Positions 16,742-25,651 of a stretch of 64,000 nucleotides of DNA are shown piece after piece. The translations under genes and the position numbers were made by a program. The first letter of the stretch is position 1. Every line of letters starts with the position of its first letter. Under the pieces are notes generated by a model. It made no database searches, was not told the DNA's origin, and worked only from the letters and a program-made list of their open reading frames with translations. Origin of the DNA: Mesorhizobium sp. M1B.F.Ca.ET.045.04.1.1 (lineage in GTDB: Bacteria > Pseudomonadota > Alphaproteobacteria > Rhizobiales > Rhizobiaceae); the NCBI RefSeq assembly GCF_003952465.1, contig NZ_CP034448.1, forward strand, positions 62,001-126,000. The letters are read 5' to 3'.

Positions 16742-19276
16742 CTACCCTCGGCCCATCGCCTCTTCGACCAGGTCGGCGGCTTCCATCAAGAGCGTGTCGT
16801 TGGCGCCGCCATTGACCGATTCCTTGCCGATCTCCAGCATCACCGGCACCGCCAGCGGCGAGATCTGGTCGAGATGCTTATGCACGATTCGACCGCGCAC
16901 ACGCGAGAGCATCTCGCCAAGTCTGCTGACATCGAGCAATCCGGCCGAGGCGTCGGTGCGTGTCGCCTGCAGCAAAATATGGTCAGGTTCATGGCTGCGC
17001 AGCACGTCATAGATCAGGTCCGCCGAGACCGTCACCTGGCGGCCGCTCTTTTCCTGGCCGGGATAGCGCTTCTCGATCAGCCCGGCGATGACCGCGCAGG
17101 TGCGGAAGGTGCGCTTCAGCATCCAGCTGTCGTTCAGCCAGGCTTCCAGATCGTCGCCCAGCATGTCCTCGTCGAAAAGTGCGGCCAGCGACGGCTTCTT
17201 TGCCTTGAAAAGTGCCGCCATATCGTCCAGCGCCCATACCGCGAGCGAATAGTCGGTGGCGACGAAGCCGAGCGGCCTGGCATGCGCGCGCTCCAGCCGG
17301 CGCGTGAGCAGCATGCCAAGTGTCTGGTGCGCCAGCCGCCCCTCGAAGGGATAGGCGACCATGTAATGGCGGTTGCCGCGCGGAAAGGTCTCGAGCAGGA
17401 GGTCGCCGCGCTTCGGCAGCACCGACTTTTCCTTCTGCAGTCGCAGCCAGTCGGCCACTTGCTCGGGCAAGACCTGCCAGCGGTCGCTGTCGGCCAGCAT
17501 GCCGCGCACCTGCTCGGCGAGGTAGGTCGATAGCGGGAATTTGCCGCCGGCATAGGACGGCACGATGATGTTGGCGCCGGCGCCGTTGGAGACGACGCAT
17601 TCGTTCTCGCGGATGCCTTCGAAGCGCAGCACCTTGCCGGCGAAGAGGAAATTGTCGCCCGGACGTAGGGTCTCGGCGAAATACTCCTCGATCTTGCCGA
17701 GCACCGGCCCACCGCGGCCGGCCATGCCGCGGCCCTGCCGGACATAGCGGATATTGAGCTCCGGCATCTCGACGATGGTGCCGACATTCAGCCGGTATTG
17801 CTGCGCGACGCTCGGATGCGAGACGCGCCACAGCCCGTCCTTGTTCCGGCGGATGCGGGCATAGCGCTCGTAGTTCTTGAGCGCATAGCCGCCGGTGGCG
17901 ACGAAATCGACGACGCGGTCGAAAGTCTCGCGTTCAAGCGCCGCGTAAGGAGCGGCGCCGCGCACCTCCTCGAACAGAAGGTCGGCATCGAACGGTCCGC
18001 CGCAGGCGACGCCCAGCACATGCTGGGCGAGTACGTCGAGCGCGCCCTTGACCAGCGGCGGCGTGTCCTGCGCGCCGAGATAGTTGGCGTCGAGCGCGGC
18101 GCGGCATTCCAGCACCTCGAAGCGGTTGGCCGGGATCAGGATCGCCTTCGACGGCTCGTCCATGCGGTGGTTGGCGCGGCCGATGCGCTGCGCCAGGCGG
18201 CTGGCGCCTTTCGGCGCGCCGACATGCACGACCAGGTCGACGTCGCCCCAGTCGATGCCGAGATCGAGCGTGGAGGTGGCGACGATGGCGCGCAATGCAT
18301 TGTCGGCCATCGCCTTCTCGACGCGCCGGCGCTGGCCGACGTCGAGCGAACCGTGATGCAGCGCGATCGGCAAAGAATCCTCGTTCGCCCGCCAAAGCTC
18401 CTGAAACAGCAGTTCCGCCTGGCTGCGCGTGTTGACGAAGAGAAGCGTCGTACGGTGCTGCTTTATCGCCTCGTAGATTTCGGGAATGGCGTAGCGGGCC
18501 GAATGTCCCGACCATGGCACCCGCTCGCGCGAGTCGAGGATGGAGATGTCGGGCTTGGCGCCGCCGGCGACCGTGATCAGCCCGGCCATGTCGGGGTTCT
18601 TTGCTTTTTTGGGCGGATTCTGCGCAACCAGCCAGCGCCGCAATTCGTCCGGCTCGGCGACGGTTGCCGACAAACCGATGGTCTGCAGCTTGGGAACGAA
18701 GCTGCGCAATCGCGCCAGGCCGAGCGCCAGCAAATGCCCGCGCTTCGAGGTGACGAGCGAGTGCAGTTCGTCGAGCACGACATAGCGCAGATCCTCGAAG
18801 AAGCGCTTGGCATCGCTTGATGCGATCAGCAGGGCGAGCTGCTCGGGCGTGGTGAGCAGGATATCGGGCGGCACCAGCTTCTGCCGCTGGCGCTTGTGCG
18901 AAGGCGTGTCGCCGGTGCGGGTCTCGATGGTGACCGGCAGGCCGATCTCCTCGACCGGCTTGCCGAGATTGCGCTCGATGTCGACGGCCAGCGCCTTGAG
19001 CGGCGAGATGTAGAGCGTGTGGATGCCGCGATGCGCCTGGCCGGGTTTGCGGCGCGGCCGGCTGGCTAGTTCAGTCAGCGAAGGCAGGAAGCCGGCCAGC
19101 GTCTTTCCGGCGCCGGTCGGCGCGATCAGCAGCACCGATTGTCCGCTTTGAGCCTCCGCCAGCAGCTCGAGCTGGTGGACGCGCGGCGACCAGCCTTTTG
19201 CTCCGAACCATCTGACGAATGGCTCGGGCAGGAGAACGGCGGCATTCTGTTCGGCAAGGCGCGGCTGCTCTGTCAC
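16742..19276 (-). CDS. Ligase-associated DEXH-box helicase (Lhr family)
   Basis: About 844 residues of superfamily-2 helicase. Walker A is APTGAGKT, the DEXH box is VVLDELHSL, motif III reads GLSATV, and motif VI is QRIGRANHRMDEP. The large C-terminal part (DUF4011/Lhr-core-like) is intact to the stop. It matches the DEXH helicase of the ligase-associated repair cassette and lies directly upstream of pdeM on the same strand. I chose GTG 19276 (VTEQPRLAEQ) because sequence before it is repeat-derived; the frame stays open to 19393. It probably unwinds damaged DNA for the PdeM nuclease. Confidence 0.87.
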   Translation of the reverse strand: MTEQPRLAEQNAAVLLPEPFVRWFGAKGWSPRVHQLELLAEAQSGQSVLLIAPTGAGKTLAGFLPSLTELASRPRRKPGQAHRGIHTLYISPLKALAVDIERNLGKPVEEIGLPVTIETRTGDTPSHKRQRQKLVPPDILLTTPEQLALLIASSDAKRFFEDLRYVVLDELHSLVTSKRGHLLALGLARLRSFVPKLQTIGLSATVAEPDELRRWLVAQNPPKKAKNPDMAGLITVAGGAKPDISILDSRERVPWSGHSARYAIPEIYEAIKQHRTTLLFVNTRSQAELLFQELWRANEDSLPIALHHGSLDVGQRRRVEKAMADNALRAIVATSTLDLGIDWGDVDLVVHVGAPKGASRLAQRIGRANHRMDEPSKAILIPANRFEVLECRAALDANYLGAQDTPPLVKGALDVLAQHVLGVACGGPFDADLLFEEVRGAAPYAALERETFDRVVDFVATGGYALKNYERYARIRRNKDGLWRVSHPSVAQQYRLNVGTIVEMPELNIRYVRQGRGMAGRGGPVLGKIEEYFAETLRPGDNFLFAGKVLRFEGIRENECVVSNGAGANIIVPSYAGGKFPLSTYLAEQVRGMLADSDRWQVLPEQVADWLRLQKEKSVLPKRGDLLLETFPRGNRHYMVAYPFEGRLAHQTLGMLLTRRLERAHARPLGFVATDYSLAVWALDDMAALFKAKKPSLAALFDEDMLGDDLEAWLNDSWMLKRTFRTCAVIAGLIEKRYPGQEKSGRQVTVSADLIYDVLRSHEPDHILLQATRTDASAGLLDVSRLGEMLSRVRGRIVHKHLDQISPLAVPVMLEIGKESVNGGANDTLLMEAADLVEEAMGRG

Positions 19277-19377
19277 GCGTGAAGAGGTAGCGCGACGGCG
19301 AGCACCCGCCAAGAAAAATCGGAACAAAAGGGGATCGTTCTTCCCCTTCTCCGCTTGTAGGGTCCGAAGAACGGGGC

Positions 19378-19533
19378 GAGACCCGTGGCTCACCCCCGGG
19401 CGGTGGATCGGCGCGCAGCGCCGAGACGGATGAGGGGTGTTCCAGCTTGGCGCCGCTACCCCTCACCCGGATTGCCAGCCGATTTGCGAAGGGCAAATCG
19501 GGGCAATCCGACCTCTCCCACAAGGGGAGAGGT
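19378..19533. repeat. Composite intergenic repeat with nested palindromes
   Basis: Matched blocks include CGGCGCGCAGCGCCG, GATTTGCGAAGGGCAAATC, a GGATTGCC/GGCAATCC pair and CTCTCCC-ACAA-GGGGAGAG. It fills most of the gap between the helicase start and the NlpC/P60 gene. The ACAAGGGGAGAGG end is typical of dispersed rhizobial repeats; that comparison is from memory. Confidence 0.65.
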
Positions 19534-19540
19534 AGAGGCG

Positions 19541-20401
19541 CTATGGCCTCCTGAAACCCGTCGGTCCGCCATAGAGATAGCCGATGCGTTCGACCGCCTC
19601 CTTCAGCCCTTCCCGCGAGACCAGCATGGTGTGGCCGTTGGCGTGGATCATGTCTTTCGCGTCGGTCATGATCGCGACGTGGCCTTTCCAGAAGACGAGG
19701 TCGCCGCGCTGGAGCCCGGAAAAGCCAGGGCCCGGCTCGAGCGGCGTGCCGATCGATGCCGCCTGCATGTCGGCATCGCGTAGCGCATCCTTGCCGGCCA
19801 TGCGCATCGCAAGCTGCACGAGGCCGGAGCAGTCGATGCCGAAGCCGGAGACGCCGCCCCAGAGATAGGGCGTGCCGAGGAAGCTCTCGGCCACCGTGAC
19901 ATAGTCGTCGGCCAGTTCCGCGACCGGCTGCAGATGGCGGGCGATGATCGCCTGGCCAGACGGCAGCAGCGCGTAGTGCGTGCCGCGCGTTTCGGCGGCG
20001 CCCGTCACCGTCACCGCCGAGCCCATCGACAATTGTCCGCTGATCGGAAAGCGCAAGTCGGGCCCCGGATAGAGGAAGGTGCGTGGCACGGAGACGATGT
20101 GGGTCGGCGCATGCTCGCGAGCCCCAAGAACATTGTCGGCGACATAGCCGACATAGCCGTCGCGCTCGGCCTGCACCCAGGCCCAGCCTTCCGCGTCCTC
20201 GAAGACAAGCACGTCGTCGCCGAACAGCGCCTGGGTGTTGACGCCGGCATTGGGGCGCGGCGCCTTGCGCAGGTCGGCGACGGCTGCCGTGATCCGCGCC
20301 GGCCGGCCGGCAACGAAGCGGTCGGCGGCGACTTCGCCCTTCAGCCTGGCATCGGCGAGATCGGAACGGAAGGCGTGAAGGCGGGCATCCCTGGCAGTCA
20401 A
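19541..20401 (-). CDS. NlpC/P60 family cell-wall hydrolase with SH3-like domains
   Basis: 286 residues. The N-terminal half carries two SH3-like segments (about 30-160, for example WAWVQAERDGYVGYVADNVL). The C-terminal papain-like NlpC/P60 domain has the catalytic cysteine in GIDCSGLVQLAM, the histidine in WKGHVAIMTD and a polar partner in MIHANGHTML. Such enzymes cut the stem peptide of peptidoglycan, usually the D-Glu/DAP bond. No clear signal peptide is seen, so it may act on recycled muropeptides or need another export route. It ends a minus-strand run with the MarR and aminopeptidase genes, 29 bases after marR. Confidence 0.85.
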   Translation of the reverse strand: MTARDARLHAFRSDLADARLKGEVAADRFVAGRPARITAAVADLRKAPRPNAGVNTQALFGDDVLVFEDAEGWAWVQAERDGYVGYVADNVLGAREHAPTHIVSVPRTFLYPGPDLRFPISGQLSMGSAVTVTGAAETRGTHYALLPSGQAIIARHLQPVAELADDYVTVAESFLGTPYLWGGVSGFGIDCSGLVQLAMRMAGKDALRDADMQAASIGTPLEPGPGFSGLQRGDLVFWKGHVAIMTDAKDMIHANGHTMLVSREGLKEAVERIGYLYGGPTGFRRP

Positions 20402-20430
20402 ATCGGCAATCCAGTCAGTTTGGCAATCGG

Positions 20431-20781
20431 TCAGATGGGCAGCTCATGCGCCCGGGCAACGATACCATCGCCGAAGCGCTCGACAAAGAGCGCGCCTTCG
20501 ACCGTGCGCCGGATGAGCACGTTGCGCTTGTCGAGCTCGTCGCGGTGGCGCGAGACCAGCTTCAGCGCGCCCATCGTGTCGAGCGCCCTGGTGATGACCG
20601 GCTTGGTGACGTTGAGCCTGGCGGCCAGCCCGCGCACCGTGTGCGGCGGCGGATCGAGATAGATGGTGAGCAGGATCGCCGTCTGGCGCATGGTGAGATC
20701 GGGCGCGCCATCGCGCACCTGCGACAGCAACACCTGCTGCCACAGTCGCAAGGCCTGGCCCGGGCGCATCGAGATCGACAT
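20431..20781 (-). CDS. MarR-family transcriptional regulator
   Basis: 116 residues with a winged helix: RQTAILLTIYLDPPPHTVRG, LAARLNVTKPVITRALDTMG (recognition helix) and wing RHRDELDKRNVLIRRT. It is shorter than many MarR proteins, lacking part of the C-terminal dimerisation helix. It lies between the aminopeptidase and NlpC/P60 genes on the same strand. Three family B repeats separate it from the aminopeptidase gene. Ligand and targets cannot be read from the sequence. Confidence 0.8.
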   Translation of the reverse strand: MSISMRPGQALRLWQQVLLSQVRDGAPDLTMRQTAILLTIYLDPPPHTVRGLAARLNVTKPVITRALDTMGALKLVSRHRDELDKRNVLIRRTVEGALFVERFGDGIVARAHELPI

Positions 20782-20863
20782 GCCGTAAGCATGACGGCAA
20801 ATTGTTTCGCTTCCGTTTCAGTCCACCGCGTTTTGCCGGGTTCTCGCCGAGTATTTGTTTTAC

Positions 20864-21022
20864 GCAATTACGGACGGAAAACCGCTGCGCACTTTTCCTG
20901 GAATTGCTGTCTTTGTCTGACGCAATTATGGACGGAAAACCGCTGCGCACTTTTCCTGGAATTGCTGTCTTGCCTGACGCAATTCCGGACGGAAAACCGC
21001 TGCGCACTTTTCCTGGAATTGC
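20864..21022. repeat. Tandem array of three family B palindromes
   Basis: Three 44-bp copies at 20864-20907, 20922-20965 and 20979-21022, at 57-58-bp steps. Each has arms GCAATT and AATTGC with the core GGACGGAAAACCGCTGCGC. The last copy ends one base before the aminopeptidase stop codon. It could act as a transcript-end stabiliser or partial terminator between two genes of one strand. Confidence 0.92.
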
Positions 21023-21023
21023 T

Positions 21024-22388
21024 CTATCCGAACCGCATCGAAATGATTCGCTCCAGCGCGCGAATGCCTTGCGCCTCGCCGCCCGTCAGGCCGTGCGGAC
21101 GATCATTCGGGTTCCACGCAAAAATGTCGAAATGCGCCCAGCCGGGCGTTTTCTCGACGAAGCGCTTGAGGAACAGAGCCGCGGTGATCGATCCGGCAAA
21201 GCCGTCCGTGGTGACGTTGTTGATGTCGGCGATCTTCGAGGACAGTTTTGCATCGTATGGGCGCCACAAGGGCATGCGCCACAGCGGATCCTCTACGGCG
21301 AGCGAAGCCGCAGCCAGGTCGGCCGCCAGCGGCTCGTCGCCGGTGTAGAAGGGCGGCAGGTCGGGGCCGAGCGCGACACGCGCGGCTCCGGTCAGCGTCG
21401 CCATGTCGATCAGCAGGGCCGGCCTTTCCTCGTCGGCGAGCGCCAGCGCGTCGGCCAGGACCAGCCGGCCTTCGGCGTCCGTGTTGCCGATCTCGACCGT
21501 GATGCCCTTGCGGCTCCTCAGCACGTCCCCCGGCCGGAAGGCGTTGCCGGCAATCGAATTCTCGACCGCTGGGATCAGCACGCGCAGCCGGACATTCAGT
21601 TTCGCCGCCATGATGACGGAGGCGAGACCGAGCACGTTTGCGGCGCCGCCCATGTCTTTCTTCATCAACAGCATGCCCGACGAAGGCTTGATGTCGAGGC
21701 CGCCGGTGTCGAAGCAGACGCCCTTGCCGACCAGCGTCACCTTCGGCGCATCGCCCGGCCCCCAGGTCATGTCGATAAGCCGCGGCGCGCCGGTCGAGGC
21801 GCGGCCAACGGCATGGATCATCGGGAAATTCCGCGCCAGCAGGTCGTCGCCATGGATCACGGAGATGTCGGCGCCGCGGACCGCCGCGAGCGTCCGTGCT
21901 GCCTCTTCCAATTCGGCGGGGCCCATGTCGCTGGTCGGCGTGTTGACGAGGTCGCGCGTCAGGAAAATACCCTCGGCGATGCGACGCAGATGCGTGCCGT
22001 CAGCACCGGACGGCAGTGCGAAGCGCAGCGTCTTACCGGGTTTCCTGCCGTAGCGGGCAAAAACATAGCCGCCGAGGACGAGCGCCAGCGCCGCAAGATC
22101 CGGCGCGGGCAAATCCTGGGCAAAATGCCATTCGCCCTCTGGCAGCGATCTCGCCAGGGCGCCGACGGCAAGCTGGCTCTCGCCGTCGCCGATGCCGAAC
22201 AGCGCGCCGGCGAGCGCGCCATCCTCGCCCGGCAGAACGAGCGTGCGGCCCGCCTCGCCGGAAAAGCCGTTGGCCCGTGCCCAGGCGACGGCGGAAGGCG
22301 GAAGATCAGTGCCGTCGAGGCCGTCTCTTCCCACGAGATAAACTGGCAAGGCGGATTCCGGCTTCTGGTCAATGAGTTCGACAGGCAT
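21024..22388 (-). CDS. M17 (leucyl) aminopeptidase family protein
   Basis: 454-residue di-metal aminopeptidase. The M17 signature NTDAEGRLVLADAL is present. Other metal or substrate residues lie in LVGKGVCFDTGGLDIK, LMKKDMGGAANVLG and IDMATLTGAARVALG. The N-terminal domain is degenerate and short compared with PepA, as in the alphaproteobacterial branch. Cytosolic, removing N-terminal residues from peptides. Divergent from tadD, with a 123-base shared promoter region that includes a TTAA-type dyad. It heads the minus-strand run with the MarR and NlpC/P60 genes. Confidence 0.9.
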   Translation of the reverse strand: MPVELIDQKPESALPVYLVGRDGLDGTDLPPSAVAWARANGFSGEAGRTLVLPGEDGALAGALFGIGDGESQLAVGALARSLPEGEWHFAQDLPAPDLAALALVLGGYVFARYGRKPGKTLRFALPSGADGTHLRRIAEGIFLTRDLVNTPTSDMGPAELEEAARTLAAVRGADISVIHGDDLLARNFPMIHAVGRASTGAPRLIDMTWGPGDAPKVTLVGKGVCFDTGGLDIKPSSGMLLMKKDMGGAANVLGLASVIMAAKLNVRLRVLIPAVENSIAGNAFRPGDVLRSRKGITVEIGNTDAEGRLVLADALALADEERPALLIDMATLTGAARVALGPDLPPFYTGDEPLAADLAAASLAVEDPLWRMPLWRPYDAKLSSKIADINNVTTDGFAGSITAALFLKRFVEKTPGWAHFDIFAWNPNDRPHGLTGGEAQGIRALERIISMRFG

Positions 22389-22424
22389 TCGATGGTCTCC
22401 AGGTGGGCACGGCGAGTCGGCTTC

Positions 22425-22439
22425 TTAACGGTCCGTTAG
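22425..22439. promoter_or_regulatory. CtrA-box-like motif upstream of tadD
   Basis: TTAA, seven bases (CGGTCCG), TTAG, followed by GGGTTAACAG. One mismatch from the TTAA-N7-TTAA alphaproteobacterial CtrA consensus. It lies about 75 bases upstream of tadD. Confidence 0.4.
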
Positions 22440-22511
22440 GGTTAACAGAATATTTCTGCGGGAGGGAAGACGGCCAACCAAGGGCCGCACAGGAACGGAG
22501 ACCAGGTTCCG

Positions 22512-23339
22512 ATGCCGATCGCAGCGCCGAACGTCAAAAACAAGCGTCTGATCACCGCGGCATTCGTGGCAGCGCTGGCGGCCAGCATGGCGGGCTGCGG
22601 CAGCACCAGCAAATTCACCACCGGCTCCATCTCCCGCTCCGACAGCAGGCCGCTGGAGACGATGTCGGCTGGCGAATTGCACAGCGCAACGACAAGGCTT
22701 GGCGATTCCTATGCCAGGAACCCGAACGACAAACGCATCGCCACAAATTTCGCCGCGGCGCTGCAGATGGATGGCGACGCCGACCAGTCGCTGGCCGTGA
22801 TGCGCAAGCTCGCAATCGCCTACCCCAAGGACCGTGACGTGCTCGCCGCCTACGGCAAGGCGCTGGCCGCCAACGGGCAGTTCGAGCAGGCGCTCGATGC
22901 CGTGCGCCGCGCCCAGACCCCGGAATATCCGGATTGGCGCCTGGTGTCGGCGGAAGCCGCGATCCTCGACCAGATGGGGCAACGGGACGAGGCTCGTCAG
23001 GACTATCGAAAGGCGCTCGAGCTCAAGCCGAACGAAGCTTCGATCCTCTCCAATCTCGGCATGTCCTATGTGCTGGAGGGCGACCTGCGCACGGCCGAGA
23101 CCTATATGCGTTCGGCCGTGCAGCAACCGAACGCCGACAGCCGCGTGCGGCAGAACCTTGCGCTGGTCGTGGGCCTGCAGGGCCGCTTCGACGAGGCCGA
23201 AAAGATTGCCTCGCAGGAGCTTTCGCCGGAGCAGGCGCGAGCCAACATCGCTTATCTGCGGCAAATGCTTGCCCAGCAGAACGCCTGGAGCCAGCTCAAG
23301 GATCAGGACAAGGACAAGGCGAAGGTCGCGACCAACTGA
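22512..23339 (+). CDS. tadD: TadD-like TPR lipoprotein for Flp pilus assembly
   Basis: 275 residues. The N-terminus has a signal peptide with lipobox SMAGCGS (lipidation Cys at residue 29). The rest is made of tetratricopeptide repeats, for example LAAYGKALAANGQFEQALDA, AEAAILDQMGQRDEARQDYR and LSNLGMSYVLEGDLRTAETY. This matches TadD, thought to help the outer-membrane secretin assemble. It faces the tadC-tadB-cpa operon tail to tail, with a terminator-like hairpin and family A repeat between. The ATG at 22512 gives a normal signal peptide. Confidence 0.85.
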   Translation: MPIAAPNVKNKRLITAAFVAALAASMAGCGSTSKFTTGSISRSDSRPLETMSAGELHSATTRLGDSYARNPNDKRIATNFAAALQMDGDADQSLAVMRKLAIAYPKDRDVLAAYGKALAANGQFEQALDAVRRAQTPEYPDWRLVSAEAAILDQMGQRDEARQDYRKALELKPNEASILSNLGMSYVLEGDLRTAETYMRSAVQQPNADSRVRQNLALVVGLQGRFDEAEKIASQELSPEQARANIAYLRQMLAQQNAWSQLKDQDKDKAKVATN

Positions 23340-23378
23340 CCGCGCGGCTGCGCGGCAATCCATCTCTGCCGGACAAGG

Positions 23379-23408
23379 AAAGCCGCGCGGCATCCGCCAC
23401 GCGGCTTT
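23379..23408 (+). terminator. Hairpin terminator behind tadD
   Basis: Stem AAAGCCGCG/CGCGGCTTT followed by a short T-rich stretch. The arms resemble those of the terminator at 1110-1141. It is 40 bases after the tadD stop. Confidence 0.55.
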
Positions 23409-23418
23409 GTCGTGACCT

Positions 23419-23527
23419 AAAGCGCGTCGCGATCTTTCAGATTCGCTCCATGCGCTTTAGGTTTTTTTTTTGATTTTACGCATGTCTTTGTCCCGAAACC
23501 GGTCCCACTTTCGGGAGACATGCTTTA
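23419..23527. repeat. Family A palindromic repeat, copy 2 (inverted relative to copy 1)
   Basis: About 109 bp. It starts AAAGCGCGTCGCGATCTTTC and ends near GGGAGACATGCTTTA. It includes a run of eleven T (23462-23471 and neighbours) that is longer than in the other copies. It lies in the convergent gap between tadD and tadC. Confidence 0.9.
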
Positions 23528-23538
23528 GACAGCTTCGC

Positions 23539-24555
23539 CTACTCGCTGCTGGAATTGTGCTGGTCGCCGAAGATGCCGCGCTGGCTGACCTGGATGCCGG
23601 CCGGCCCCAGAATGATGGCGAACAGAACCGGCAGGAAGAACAGGATCATCGGCACGGTGAGCTTCGGCGGAAGTGCCGCGGCCTTCTTCTCGGCCGCGTT
23701 CATGCGCATGTCGCGGCTTTCCGAGGCCAGCACGCGCAACGCATGCGCCACCGGCGTGCCGTAGCGCTCCGCCTGGACCAGGGCCTGGGTTACCGCCTTC
23801 ACCGAATCCAGGCCGGTGCGGCTTGCCAGGTTCTCATAGGCGACCTTGCGGTCCTGCAGATAGGAGAGTTCGGCATTGGTGAGCACGAATTCCTCGGCGA
23901 GGGCCACGGACTGGGCGCCGATCTCGTCGGCGACCTTGCGAAGCGCTGCTTCCACCGACATGCCGGATTCGACGCAGATCAGCATCAGGTCGAGCGCGTC
24001 AGGCCATGCCAATTGGATCGACTGCTTGCGCTTGGTCGCGCGGTTGTTGACATAGAGGATCGGCGCATAGAAGCCGGCATAGGCGACCAGAACGCAGACG
24101 AACAGCTTGATGAAGGCAGGTTGCTGCGGCAGACCGCCGAGAAGGAACACGTAGATCGCCGCCAGCGCGAAACCGATGAAGGGCAGGACCAGGCGAAAGA
24201 ACAGGAAGCGCGTCAGTGGATTCTGGCCGCGGAAGCCCGCCACTTTGAGCTTCTGCAGCGTGCCTTCGTCGGCAAGCGCGCGCTTGAGGTCCAGTCGTTC
24301 GACAATGTTGCGCATGCCGATCGACTGCTCCTCGCGCAGGCCCTTGCGGCGGCGGTCGGCTTCGCTGGCGAGGCGCGCACGCTGCTTTGAACGCAGCTCG
24401 TCACGTTCGAGCGCCACGCTTTTCATGCGCGCCTTGAGCTGATTGCCGCCAAGTGCCGGCATGAGCGTGAAGACGGTCGCAAAAACCGCGATGCCGACCA
24501 GGAGCGCGATAAGAAAGGAAGGATCGGTTAGCGTCTTGACGACCTGGTCTGTCAT
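23539..24555 (-). CDS. tadC: Flp pilus inner-membrane platform protein TadC
   Basis: 338-residue type II secretion F-domain protein. It has an N-terminal membrane helix (FLIALLVGIAVFATVFTLMP), a middle pair (LVLPFIGFALAAIYVFLLGG, LFVCVLVAYAGFYAPILYVN), the cytoplasmic T2SSF domain with LDLMLICVESGMSVEAALRK, and a C-terminal helix (LTVPMILFFLPVLFAIILGP). It pairs with TadB to form the inner-membrane base of the Flp pilus. It follows tadB by 13 bases and is the last gene of the operon. Confidence 0.9.
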   Translation of the reverse strand: MTDQVVKTLTDPSFLIALLVGIAVFATVFTLMPALGGNQLKARMKSVALERDELRSKQRARLASEADRRRKGLREEQSIGMRNIVERLDLKRALADEGTLQKLKVAGFRGQNPLTRFLFFRLVLPFIGFALAAIYVFLLGGLPQQPAFIKLFVCVLVAYAGFYAPILYVNNRATKRKQSIQLAWPDALDLMLICVESGMSVEAALRKVADEIGAQSVALAEEFVLTNAELSYLQDRKVAYENLASRTGLDSVKAVTQALVQAERYGTPVAHALRVLASESRDMRMNAAEKKAAALPPKLTVPMILFFLPVLFAIILGPAGIQVSQRGIFGDQHNSSSE

Positions 24556-24568
24556 TGGGTCCGCGTCC

Positions 24569-25582
24569 CTACACTTCGAAATTCATCATCTTGCGCATCA
24601 CCAGGATGCCGATCGACATCCAGACGCCGGAGCAGCCGAGGATCAGATTGCCGACGCTGGTCGTGAATAGCGGCATGATATAGTTCGGGCTTGAAAGATA
24701 GACGAGGAAGGCGACGACGAACGGCAAGGCGCCGATAATGACGGCGGATGCCTTCGCTTCCATCGACAGCGCCTGCACCTTGGCCTTCATCTTCTTGCGA
24801 TCGCGAAGCACGCGCGAAAGATTGCCCAGCGCCTCGGAGAGATTGCCGCCGGCCTGCGACTGGATCTGGATGACGATGCCGAAGAAGCCCGCCTCGCTGC
24901 ATGGCATGGTCTCGGACATGCGCAGCGTGGCATCCGGGATCGACAGACCCATCTGCTGGGAATCGACGATGCGGCGGAATTCGGCCCGAACGGGTTCGGG
25001 AGATTCATTGGCGATCAGGCGGATCGCATCGTTCAACGGCAGGCCGGACTTGACCGCGCGCACGATGATGTCGAGCGCGTTCGGGAATTCCTCCAGGAAA
25101 GCCTTCACCCGGCGCGCGCGGCGGAACGACACGAACCAGCGCGGCAGGCCGAAGGCGCCCGCCAAGAGAGCGCCAGGCAGGACCAGCAATGGCGCACCGG
25201 CGAGATAGACGAGAAAGGTAAGCACGATCCCGCAGATCACGGAGTAGAGGTAGAAACGCTCGATGGAAACCGTCATGCCGGCCTGGCGGATCTGGGCCTT
25301 CAGAGGCGGCTTCTTGATATTGCGGTCGTTGGATTTCTGCTTTTCATCGAGCTGCTTGAGCGAATCCTGGAGGTTTTTGCGCCGCCGGACCACTTCCGCG
25401 GCCCGGTCGCGCGAAGCCTTCACCACCGACCGGTCGGTCTCGGCCGCCTTGATCGTCTCAAGCCGCTTGCCGGCCTGCTTTTCGTTATCGATGCGCTTGA
25501 ACAGGAAAGCATAGGCCACTGCGCCGGCGCTTAAGCCCGCAAGCACGACGAAAGCCAGAACCGTGGTGTCAATTCCGAACAT
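24569..25582 (-). CDS. tadB: Flp pilus inner-membrane platform protein TadB
   Basis: 337 residues with an N-terminal helix (TVLAFVVLAGLSAGAVAYAF), a basic cytoplasmic stretch, central helices near YLYSVICGIVLTFLVYLAGA, the T2SSF domain (FPNALDIIVRAVKSGLPLND) and C-terminal helices (ASAVIIGALPFVVAFLVYL). It is the paralogue of TadC. It is the first gene after an unusual intra-operon gap of 131 bases holding a strong hairpin and a family B repeat, so its level may differ from that of the upstream cpa genes. Confidence 0.9.
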   Translation of the reverse strand: MFGIDTTVLAFVVLAGLSAGAVAYAFLFKRIDNEKQAGKRLETIKAAETDRSVVKASRDRAAEVVRRRKNLQDSLKQLDEKQKSNDRNIKKPPLKAQIRQAGMTVSIERFYLYSVICGIVLTFLVYLAGAPLLVLPGALLAGAFGLPRWFVSFRRARRVKAFLEEFPNALDIIVRAVKSGLPLNDAIRLIANESPEPVRAEFRRIVDSQQMGLSIPDATLRMSETMPCSEAGFFGIVIQIQSQAGGNLSEALGNLSRVLRDRKKMKAKVQALSMEAKASAVIIGALPFVVAFLVYLSSPNYIMPLFTTSVGNLILGCSGVWMSIGILVMRKMMNFEV

Positions 25583-25596
25583 CGACCGGGATCCCC

Positions 25597-25635
25597 AGGG
25601 CGGTTCGCCGCTTCAAAGAAACGGCGAACCGCCCT
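25597..25635 (-). promoter_or_regulatory. Strong hairpin in the cpaF-tadB gap
   Basis: A 14-bp perfect stem (AGGGCGGTTCGCCG and CGGCGAACCGCCCT) with an 11-base loop, immediately upstream of tadB. No U-run follows it on the minus strand, so it looks like an RNA-stability or processing element rather than a simple terminator. Confidence 0.6.
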
Positions 25636-25651
25636 ATTTCTTTGTTTAGAC

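Noticed and set aside
20864..21022. CRISPR array
   Set aside because: Units are palindromic REP-like, spacers are about 14 bases and similar, and single copies lie elsewhere in the window.
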